From positions 907,152-971,151 of the forward strand of contig CAJNOP010000042.1 of assembly GCA_905250075.1 (NCBI GenBank): 64,000 bases of DNA, given 5' to 3'. Source of the DNA: Rotaria sp. Silwood1. Lineage: Eukaryota > Rotifera > Eurotatoria > Philodinida > Philodinidae. Both the position numbers and the translations under genes were made by a program. Positions 45,386-55,764 of the stretch are shown one piece after another. Each line of letters begins with the position of its first letter. Position 1 is the stretch's first letter. Under the pieces are notes generated by a model. That model was not told where the DNA came from. It ran no database searches and saw nothing but the letters and a program-made list of their open reading frames with translations.

Positions 45386-48300
45386 AAAAATCACTAACAT
45401 GTCTTCTTTAAACCATAGATATTTTACTCACATTTTGATTGACAGAACGAATTGCACTAACTCATAATTTCTAATAAATTTTAGCAGCTGACAACGAAAA
45501 AAAGTGAAAAAAACAGAAACAGCAACAAATCCAGTGTCAGATTTAAATAAACTTGAAAATTTTAAGATATTAGCAAAATATTTATGTTGTTCTCTTGAAT
45601 TCAAAATCTGTTTTGCTTAAGACTAGCAGTACTCTTTCTGACAACTGAAAGAATTTAATGGTTTTGAATTGTATCTTTTCTATCTATGTCTGTTCTTCCC
45701 TATTCATGTCATTTGCATAGATTCATTCATAATCTCAATTCAAATTAATACTGTAGAAATTCCAAAAGGATTAATTAGAAATCTAATTCTAATGTTCAGT
45801 TTTAGTATGACCAATTTTCTATGGGAATCAATTGTCAAAAGTAAATATTCTAGGGCTTCCAATTATTTCAATACAATCACTAATCCAAATTTTATTTATA
45901 AATTTTGTTTGAAATACTTTCTCATCTGAAGATAGCGACTGTAGATTAGATATATTATCGAAAATCTGTAAATGCTTTCCTTTATTGTTTAAATTTTATA
46001 GATTGTTCTTCATTTATCATCAATAATGATGATGAGAAAATGTTTCTTTTTTCACTTCATTGAAGTAATAAGATACGGCATCATTATTCACTAAAAGCTT
46101 CTAGTTTGATATTAAAAGAAATGAATCATTTATTCATCTCTAGTCGAAATTCATATTCTATCAATTGATCGATTCGATAGAGACATTTTGCTTTATTATG
46201 TCAAAAACAACGTGTGTCTCACATCAATTCATCAATAACGACCGCAAATAAGCAAATTGAAGATGATATTGATTAAATTGAAAACATTTGCTTAAATCCT
46301 ATTCAAATCATTGCATTGGAACTTTTCTATTTGCTTTTTGACAAAATGTTTTCAAATGATCCTATTCAATGTACATTAGCTCTTACTTATCGATAACAAT
46401 GATTTCAAATTTATACAACAATCAAAAAAGTCTGATGCTTGATCATTCATAAATGATATTGTGTTTTATTTGATACTTCATTTTTTGCTAAAACTTGATA
46501 ATTTCTATCATCGTCTGCTTGAGAAAACACGAAACAAGCTTTTCATGTATCCTTTGTTTATGCTTTTCTGATGGTGTAGTCTAGAATTTTCTGTAGGTTC
46601 ATATTATATATATGTAATTCTTTTGTCGTCTAAAAGAGCATATCAAGATGCAGAACATGATGAACTATATTTATGTTTAGAGTACCATTTTTTGCATATC
46701 GAATAATTGAATTTGTTATCCCATTTCTTATCTTGAGAAGTAAGAATTTAAGAAAAAGGACTTTTTTATGTTCTGCATCCTCACATAGTTTTTCAAAAAC
46801 AACATTGAATTTGTAGAATGACGACCAATAGAGAGTGCCTGGTTATCAAAGAAGTTATTTTTGACCCTTCTCTGTTGAATTTCTCTCGAAAACATCATGA
46901 TATAGAGCTGAAAAATTTTAGCATAGTCTCTGTATGACAGTCTCAATATATTCTCAAAATTTCATGCAACTTGAATGCTCTTAAACTAAAAGCGTTTTTC
47001 GAGAGCAATGATAGTTTAAAGACTTATTTCTTAGCATTAAACTAGAGATATTAATTCTTTGGTTCGCAAATCAAAAATAAGACATAAACATATTTGTGAA
47101 GCAGAATGATGAAAGTTTAGTCTTGTCATTACATAATTCAATAATCATTCATAAACATATTTTACAAAAAAATAAACAAGTTAGTTCGTTGAAAAACCTG
47201 AAAGAAATTTGAAATTTCAAAATCGATTTGTCCACACTTTGTTTAGTGAGTTCCATATTTAAAATTTTTTTTCCAGAACTATTGTGCACACACCTTTCTG
47301 AAAAAGTTAAATTGAATTGACTAAAACAAGAAGAAATCAACAATCAAATTGTTATTTACATTCAAAAACTCAGTCAATAGAATCACTTTTCTAGCTATAT
47401 ACTTCAATACTCACTTCCCATTGTACTGCAAAAAAAAAACAAATTTTATATTCCATTGAAAAAATAAATAGGAATCAATTTAAACCAGTTTTTTATATAT
47501 TCTCCATACGATCCATTACAACACAACTAAACATGTGAATCTCTTTCAAAAAAATACTCAAAAACTAACAATCAATACACAAAAATACATAAAAGAATGT
47601 TTCTACTTATTAGTCTATCAGATGTGGATGAAGAGAAGAGTCACATCTACCATCACACCCTCCCAGAGCAACTTCAATATAATTTCAATTATAAGTACTT
47701 TGGAGCACAGAAATTCAAAGTACCTTCAGAAAATCTAAGCGTCCAAAACGGAATACTATTCAGAAGTTTCTTCAAACAATGCGTCACAAAAACGAAATTT
47801 CAGTAATTACTGCGCAAGTATTTGCAAAATTTCAATAGATACGGAAATTACTAATCATTAATTTCCTATAAATATGAATGTAGTTTCATATGAAGAAAAA
47901 AATCCTTTTTGCCTTAAAATATTGTAAATTTCTGAAGTTGCTCAGTAATTACAAATATTAGCGATATCTTTAAGGTAGCGTATTTTTTGTTTCATTAAAA
48001 ACTGTATTACAGTAATGTCTTTGTGTAATGAGTCAAGTAATTTCTGTATTTATTGAAATTAATATCGTAATTTCATACTAATTAGTCAAAACAGGGCTAC
48101 GTTGGGGAAGGAGTATGTTTTAGGTGTATTGACATTTTCATAATTTTTTCATTAATTTTTATATAGTTTGTTGTTATTTTTCGACAATACCTGGAAATAT
48201 GCTTTTTTGGGTTTAGTAATTATCGAAATCACCAGGGCAATAACTCACTGATGACTCATTCATTTCATAATTAATCGAGAAAATTCTTAGCACTATTGAA

Positions 48301-48737
48301 AAAATTTACGTAATTTCTGCTTAATTTGTGTTCGTTTTGATGATAAGGTTCCAATATACCTCATCATTGAAGTTAAATACCGTTGTTACGTTATAAATGA
48401 TGGAAGTAAAAGGCATAGTTTAGTTCCAGGAACAGCCTAAATATAGATATAATTACACACATAGCTAAATTTTTCTTGTTACGTCTATGTAGATAAAAGT
48501 TGAAACTGAGAACAACGCATTATACTAAGTTTCATTTGATAGAACATTGATGAGTGTATTACACAGCCAGTCTGCTATTGAGACTTCGACAAGTGTTTTA
48601 TTCGTGCCATTAATGAAATTTTTAAAAAGTATGCAAATTTAAGCGTGCACTTAATTTTGATCTCAAATATAAAATTTTCATGTAGAAAAATATTTCTGAG
48701 AAATCCAGGCTGCTTAAAAAACCTTTCATAGGATATA
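45386..48737. other. Intergenic, no gene seen
   Basis: Long AT-rich stretch. Frames at 45669-45929, 46728-46946, 47149-47343 and 47535-47806 show no motif or convincing start. Confidence 0.4.
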
Positions 48738-48954
48738 CACCCCTGGGCAAAAGTCTTTCTCCCCACCTCTTTTTTCAGCGAGGCTTTTTCTACTATTATA
48801 AGGACAAAACATGGTGTTGTTCGGGCCGATTAGGGATTATTAGGGTCCTCTTTTATATAGCCCGAACAACACCATGTTTTGTCCCTAAAATAGCAGAGAA
48901 AACCTTGCCGAAAAAAAGAGGTGGGGGGGGGGGGAGGAGTTTTGCCCAGGGGTG
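48738..48954. mobile_element. 217-bp TA-flanked palindromic element (mariner-like)
   Basis: The inverted ends CACCCCTGGGCAAAA and TTTTGCCCAGGGGTG are perfect over 15 bp and flanked by TA on both sides. Inner sequence is also inverted: CCCCACCTCTTTTTT with GAGGTGGGG, and CATGGTGTTGTTCGGGC with its complement. No coding frame. TA duplication fits the Tc1/mariner superfamily. Confidence 0.8.
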
Positions 48955-49260
48955 TAGATATGCATAAGACTTTTCACATCGCCCATACCTTGCAATTGTA
49001 TCACCAATAAAAATGAAACAGATCAAATGGATTTGACCTGAATTTTGTTTTAATTAGTACACTAAAATACTTAAGACTATCATCTATAATCTAATGAAAA
49101 ACAATTTATTCTAGCTGATCTAGCTTCTGACAAATACACATAATAAAATATTATAACTTACTAATGGCATGAATGTAACAGCTACTGAATATCAGCATGT
49201 TGGATATAACCGATTATGACGTAAACAAGTATATGGAAATGAGTATACCTGTGTAACTCG

Positions 49261-49881
49261 TAGGGAACTGCAAAGTGGTCCCGGTCCCGGTCCCGGTCCC
49301 GGTCCCGCCGGGACCGGGACCGGGACCGGGACCAAATTTTGACTTTTTTGCGGGACCGGGACCGGGACCGGGACTAAAAATTTTGCATACTGGTCCCGGT
49401 CAGTTTTTTATGCAATGTGTCGCCATTTATTTTATTTTTTTGACAATAGTAATGGCGACTCAGTATAAATAATCAATTCGATAATAAATCCCTTAGCTAG
49501 AGCAGTAGATATAAGAGAAGAGAGAAATGAGTAGATGACTACTACGAAGAACATGAGAATTTTTAACAAAATTCAATGGTTATTTTTATTTATTCGAGTT
49601 TTCAATGAAATTCTTTCACTTTAACACTGGATATAAAAACAATTCTCGTAATGTTAACGAATCAAAATTATTCATGTCAATTTAATGTATTCATAAAAGT
49701 ACATAGATCGTTAAAAAATTGTTCGATTTTAGGAATGAAGCCAATGTCAAAGACCGGGACCGGGACCGGGACTGGAAAAAAATTTGACCGGGACCGGGAC
49801 CGGGACCGGGACTAAAAAAAAATATATGACCGGGACCGGGACCGGGACCGGGACTAAAAAAAGTGATTTTGCAGTTCCCTA
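49261..49881. mobile_element. hAT-like non-autonomous element with GGTCCC arrays
   Basis: TAGGGAACTGCAAA at the left and its exact complement at the right form a 14-bp terminal inverted repeat. GTAACTCG is duplicated at 49253-49260 and 49882-49889, an 8-bp target duplication typical of hAT elements. Inside are arrays of GGTCCC and its complement GGGACC at both ends (49278-49400 and 49753-49855), in mixed orientation. No transposase. Confidence 0.92.
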
Positions 49882-51734
49882 GTAACTCGTCAGCAAAGAG
49901 CGACGAATCATTGATGCATAATTGAATGACAAGCGTGCATGTGTTTGATGAAGAGAAGGAGAAAAGATAAGATGACTCACTCATTTTACATTGGAAAGGT
50001 CAAGTTGATAACAGCCTGATGTAGGTTTTTTTCCATTTTTCTTTTCTTCTTGCGTAATGATATCAAAAGAAAATACCCATTAAGTGTATATGTATATATA
50101 TATATATATATATATAAGAAGAATACTATCTAATATAGATGTAAACTGAGCTCTCTCAAGAGTGTCTCTAACTAAGTTACCATTCAGTAGTACGATAAGT
50201 AGTTCTTCACAAAATATCATACATGATTTTTTTTATATATTCAATCATTAGAATAACATGCTGAAATGTCTTAATGAAATGAACTAAGTGTTCTCATCTA
50301 TTTTTTGATTTTATTTAACATGCGCCATATTTCATCGTTTTTGAACGTTGGAACACAAATATTTTATTAATAATTATTGACAATAAATGACATCATCTTT
50401 TGTAGATTTCATTCATACATTATGATTTATGTTTAGATTAATATTTTTTAGCTTAACTATTTATTCTATCAACCAATATATTCTGTAAATTGAAGGTAGG
50501 TACAATTAATTTTTCGTTCATTAAAGCATGACTTATTCCTACTATTACTTTCAGAAATTGCGCGAGTATCTCATACCTCAGCGGAGAAGAAGGTCGTAAT
50601 AGGAGGTATGTCTCATAGAGGTAGTAAAAAAATCGGAAATTTTGATAATTTTATTGAGTCATGAATAATTTTCAATTATTAGAAGAGAGAGGAAGTGTGT
50701 AAAAGCCCTCCGCTTTTACACTCGGGTTATTTTTGTTAAGTTCGTTGATTATTTTTATGAGAGTAATTAACCTTTGTATGCAGAACACTTTACATGTTGG
50801 AACTATCCAGATAGGAAATGAGTGATCTACTTCCGATTTCAGTCAAAAATAGGAAGTCTCATTACCTATAAATATAGGTTACATATAATGTACTTGCGAA
50901 GTCGGATGTCTGTTATCTCAACACGCAGTCGGACTCTCACCCTGTGATTGATTCCTAAAATCAGTCTCGGATATTCTTATTTATTGTTAAGTTCATCCGA
51001 AGATAGCCTGACAAGTACCCAAGATGAAAACAAACCACGAATTTATCAGATCCATATTCACTGATTATGAAAAATATGACAAACATATATGTGAAATACT
51101 AGATGTGCATTATACTGAGATAATGTTCAACACATATCTTGCGGATTGTCTCAAAACTAATATACACTATTTATCTGGCTTTTGTAATTAACGAATACTC
51201 TAGAATAAAATGTATCAACTCTCTTTGAATAATATCACACTTTTTCACAATGAACTCAATCCGTCCGTGCATATAAATCAATGTATCTCGAGCCTTCTTT
51301 TTTTTATATCTTATTTATCTAGTAAGGGTATGAATGTATATATTAGTGAAGAGAAGACCCATCCAAACACGCAGTTGTAACCAAAACCTCACATCCCACA
51401 AATAGTCGATAGTGGTTCTGAAACAATTAACGACATATATCTCGAATATTATCTCATTATCATACATATCTAGCATTTTACATAGACGTTTATCATAGTT
51501 TTCACGATCAGGGGTATTAATCTGATAAATTCATATTATATTTTTGTCTTCAATGTTTTTCAGAGTATTTTCGGATAAAACTAATAACAAAAAAAGAAAA
51601 TTTGAAACTGGTTCAAAGAGAATACTATTGATTTCATAGATTAACTCATATATTCATATAAATTTATCGATTAACTGATGTTGTTATGATTTGTATAATA
51701 AAAAGGAATCATTTGCTTCTATCTTAGAATTACA
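49882..51734. other. Intergenic; TA microsatellite at 50087-50115
   Basis: A (TA)n tract lies at about 50087-50115. The rest is AT-rich with no supported exon. A small hairpin (GTGTAAAAG/CTTTTACAC) lies at 50697-50721. Confidence 0.45.
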
Positions 51735-53668
51735 ATGTGTGGTGACCGTGAGCAAAACTCAAAACTACTACAATGTTTATCAATCCCACAAGTGAGTGAC
51801 GCTTAATTATTAATGAATTGAAACTTATCATTTGTAAAATTATATTTTTGTTTTGTCTTTGCAGCATCCTAATAGACTAGTTGGTTTCAATGCAAAAAAC
51901 ATGGATTCTCTAGTCAGATATATTTGTTGTATATGTAATTTTTTATTACGAAACCCGGTTCAATTAATATGTGGACATCGCTGCTGTCAATCATGTAGTA
52001 GTGGTGACGGAAGGTAAGCATAGTTTTATTTCATGTTTTTAAAATTTCTAATTAGTAATTGATTTGAACTAAGTTTTTGTTTTTCATTTAATGTTCTAGT
52101 TTTCAATGCAACGTATGTAATGAAGTTACATCACGAGATACAGTAAGATAAATTTTAGTTATTTTTATCTATTTTCACAATTTTATTTTGATTTAAAGAT
52201 AATGCTTGACAAAGGTTGTCAACTTGATATGGAAAAATTAAATATTACTTGTTCATTTTGCGATTGGAATGGTATATTTAAAGACTATCAAGTAATATTA
52301 TTTGATATGTTTTTTTTTTCTATTAACTATTATTGAATTTTTTTCTTTCGCTATTCTTCAGAAACATTTAGACATAGTTCACTTGAATCCCTTTTGTGAG
52401 CATTGTGGTAAAGAGTTCAAAACAGTCAATGATCTTTCTCAACATATATCTGCCTGTGAGAAATATTGTGTCAATTGTATCCTCCAACCATATGGATGTA
52501 ATGAAAAGGTTTTGAAGAAATTTTTATTTTAAACTTATTGCTTATTAACGATTCTATTTTCCATTTTTTAGTTTCTTCGTATAAATGCACGTGATCATTT
52601 TATAAGTGAACAACATCAAAGTGCTTTACTTCGATATATTTGTAAAAATATTCCAGATACAATGGTTAATCAATCATTTGTATCTTCCATTACAACAATA
52701 ATCCCTGATAGAGAAACTGATGAGAATCTTCATGGAAATCTTCAACAATTATTTGAAACAACGGATATTCTCTCTGGTGGTATTAATGTGTTAAATGATG
52801 ATATTCAACGTCTCTATTCAGAGTCACTTCATCATCAAACTTCACTACGATCCTTGTCAGAAGAGTCATCAAAATTAAAAATTGCTATTGAAGAAACACA
52901 TTCATCAATAGATGCTCATCAAATCAATCAAAAAATACTTGAGGAAAGTCTCAATTCACTTCGACAACAAGTTGAAGATCAAAAGAATAGTTTCACTGAT
53001 GGCAAACTTATATGGAAAATTACAAATGTTCAACAAAAAATAGGTGTGTTAAAATATAATATCGGATTTTTCATTTCTATGTTTTTTTTTCTTCAAACTT
53101 TTTAGCCGATGCTCAATGTGAGCGACAAGTATCTATTTATTCTCCTATATTCTATTCGTCACCGAATGGTTATAAAATGCGACTTCGTCTCTATTTGGCT
53201 GGTGATGGTAATGCTAGACGTACTCATATGTCTCTTTTCTTTGTACTTATGCGTGGAGAATATGATGCTATACTTGAATTTCCATTCAAATTCAAAGTGA
53301 CATTTTGTCTAATTGATCAAACATCTCAACAACGACATATTATCGATTCATTTCGTCCGGATGTAAAATCAAATAGTTTTCAAAGACCTCGATCAGATAT
53401 GAACATAGCTTCTGGCATACCGAAATTTGTGCCCCTAACAACGATTCAACAAGATAACAATCTCTATGTTCGCGATGATACTATGTTTATCAAAGCTATG
53501 GTTGATTTTGATAACATACCAAAATCCTTGGTACCGTATACATTAAATGTTAATCCGGGTTTACCCATTCTAATTCAACAAGAATGGATCAAACGTGAAC
53601 TTGAAAAACAGGCACAAGAAAAATTATTAAATACAACTCACCCATCTATATCTATGACCACGACATGA
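51735..53668 (+). CDS. RING-finger TRAF-like protein with MATH domain
   Basis: Seven exons join in consistent phase to about 507 residues: 51735-51791, 51865-52013, 52100-52142, 52199-52291, 52362-52508, 52572-53043 and 53106-53668. The RING finger reads CCICNFLLRNPVQLICGHRC, then CQSC and CNVC. TRAF-type zinc fingers follow (CSFCDWNGIFKDYQKHLDIV, CEHCGKEFKTVNDLSQHIS, CVNC). A coiled coil covers about residues 215-330 (LFETTDILSGGI, SLRQQVEDQK). A C-terminal MATH/TRAF domain shows IFYSSPNGYKMRLRLYLAGD and ILEFPFKFKVTFCL. TRAF proteins are trimeric adaptors downstream of TNF/IL-1-type receptors, and the RING end can act as a ubiquitin ligase. All introns are short and clean. The last ~60 residues after the MATH core are an unusual basic, coiled tail. 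Confidence 0.9.
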
Positions 53669-54564
53669 ATACGATTGAAAATAGAAATAATGGCTAACTG
53701 ACAATGTACGGACTCATTAAAATTGTTTTTTTTTGTTGCAATACTTTTGTTACTACGTCCATTATAAACAAGACGTTGATGTAAAAGTTGTTTTTTTTTT
53801 AATTCAAATTTGAAGAATCACAAACTCGACAGAATGCATTATACTCAAGATATGTAAGAATTGAATCAGTTGACAGCAAAATACTTTTTGGGATATCCTG
53901 CTGAAAGTTCTCACGACGCACGGGTGCGAAGTCGACTTTTGTTTTATCAATATTTGATAACTTGTATGTACATGAATGTGTAAAAGATCCACTTTTTAAC
54001 TGTGTATGGGTATTCTCAGAAAAAAAGTCAATGCAAAATTATTTCTTGTAGCTCACGTTTCCATCATTCGACGCTAAGTAAATAAAAAGCGGTCGCTTCA
54101 TTGATTAGAGTCTCTTGTTAATCGTTAGGATATTGAAAAAATTAGTTGATAAATGAAATTTGCCTTTGAAGAGTGTGAATTATGGATGGTGATGAAGAAA
54201 AAATACAGTGGTACGCATACTTACGTCCACCTTCTGTGTTGTAGCATACTCAATAAGTGTATGAAATAGTGTGTGCGTATGCAGAAGATTCATCTTCTGC
54301 TTTTTTCTGAATATTACACTTGTTTTTATTCTCCTTATAACCAATCAGCACAGATTTTTTCAAAAGAATGAAGTGTTCACTGTGAAAGCTCGACTTTGAA
54401 CGATTCTCATGAGGTGAAGCACTTGGTTTTTTTCCTTTTTACAAAACAGCAGGTACATTTTCAAAGTTGCATACTACCATATTCAAATGGATTGGCTTCG
54501 ATTTCCCATGCACAAATCCTTTTTTTTCGAGTATCACCGCTATCTCGTCATAAAATGTCGTGGC
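53669..54564. other. Intergenic, no gene seen
   Basis: Short spacer between the TRAF-like gene and the coiled-coil gene. No exon or repeat recognised. Confidence 0.4.
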
Positions 54565-54570
54565 TATAAA
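54565..54570 (+). promoter_or_regulatory. TATA box of the coiled-coil gene
   Basis: TATAAA in the context GTGGCTATAAATGAC, about 160 bp before the ATG at 54730. A leader intron is possible. Confidence 0.4.
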
Positions 54571-54729
54571 TGACAAGAGAGCAAATAGGCATATATGCAA
54601 CTCTCTCATAATGAAAAAAGTATATGATGCGATGACGATATCGTTGTATAGACTTTGAAGTGTCGCAATTCATTGTAGAGAAGAACTTTGTCATATTCAG
54701 TGAGTATTTTGCGAGAGAAAAATCACGTC

Positions 54730-55764
54730 ATGTCCTTTCAGCAACAGATACAAAAAGAAAGCGAAAGATTCCATACTCTATACGATCGTTTATTTGATAC
54801 ACAATGGAGCGAAGCTGCGCTACCGGAAGCACATGCTCAATTGGCAGTCTGTGAAAATCAAGCTCGTCTCACGCAAGACAATATTGATGCATTTAATGCG
54901 GCAGCTGACAAGGAGTACGAACGTTTAGTCGACATTAAAGGACATGGTGTTAGACATGCCTGGTACAAGATTCAAGGTAAGTTGGAACAACGTTTAGACG
55001 AACAAGAGATGACATGGTTGCGAGATTTTGAAAAAAGTAAAGAAGAAGAACAACGTTTATCTCTTCTGAAAAAAGAAATCAAGTTAGCTCAGGCATATTT
55101 GCAACAATGTCAAGATGCTTATGAAGAATATACAAAAACTAAAAAAGAACTTGATGAATTATTAGAATATATTTTTTCTGGTATTACACAATCTTATCCC
55201 GAGGAAGATATAACGGAACAAAATCTAAAAAAGGAAGAAGAACATTTATCTAACCTACAGAATAATCACCGTGTTTTAACTCGCGTCATTTACTTCCTGG
55301 AAAAAGCTCATCAAGCCATCAGCGTCTCTTGTCTGGCACTCGACGAAGCGCTGAACATGAATACCTTCGACTTATGTTCTGATAGTTCATTTGCCGACAT
55401 GGCAGCAGGTTCCTATTTGGCTCAAGCTAGAAATGCCTCAGCAGAAGCACAACAATTCATAAATGAAGCCCGACATATTTATCCAAATATGCCAAATATT
55501 GATGATCTATACATAAAACAGGACAATCTTGTTTTTAATATCCTGCTTGATGAAGTTATGAGCAATACAAATATGAAACGAATGATTCAAGAATCATTAG
55601 ATTGTATCTCTAAAGCGGATGCAGCTGTAATGTGTGTCTTATTCGAAATCAAGGAAAAGTTGAACGAATGTGAAGCTGATCGAGAGATGACAAGCAGAAA
55701 TGTAAAACGACTAGCGGCTGAACATTTTAGAGCTCGAATCGCAATTGCACGACAAATTATATAA
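54730..55764 (+). CDS. Coiled-coil cytoplasmic protein, unknown function
   Basis: A single exon of 344 residues starting at ATG (MSFQQQIQKESERFHTLYDR). The frame is open upstream but without another ATG. It is rich in Glu, Lys, Gln and Leu with long heptad-like stretches (about 95-150 and 170-200). It has no signal peptide or membrane segment. The block GHGVRHAWYKIQGKLEQRL with DEQEMTWLRDFEKSKEEE is distinctive. I recall similar hypothetical proteins in rotifers and fungi, but no function. It could be a scaffold or cytoskeleton-related protein. The frame is intact and codon use is regular. Confidence 0.7.
   Translation: MSFQQQIQKESERFHTLYDRLFDTQWSEAALPEAHAQLAVCENQARLTQDNIDAFNAAADKEYERLVDIKGHGVRHAWYKIQGKLEQRLDEQEMTWLRDFEKSKEEEQRLSLLKKEIKLAQAYLQQCQDAYEEYTKTKKELDELLEYIFSGITQSYPEEDITEQNLKKEEEHLSNLQNNHRVLTRVIYFLEKAHQAISVSCLALDEALNMNTFDLCSDSSFADMAAGSYLAQARNASAEAQQFINEARHIYPNMPNIDDLYIKQDNLVFNILLDEVMSNTNMKRMIQESLDCISKADAAVMCVLFEIKEKLNECEADREMTSRNVKRLAAEHFRARIAIARQII

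Noticed and set aside
45669-45929. 86-codon hydrophobic frame
   Set aside because: AT-rich composition gives Ile/Phe/Leu/Asn-rich chance frames; no domain, promoter or splice support.
50697-50721. Small hairpin GTGTAAAAG/CTTTTACAC
   Set aside because: Nine-base stem without context; such stems are frequent by chance in AT-rich DNA.
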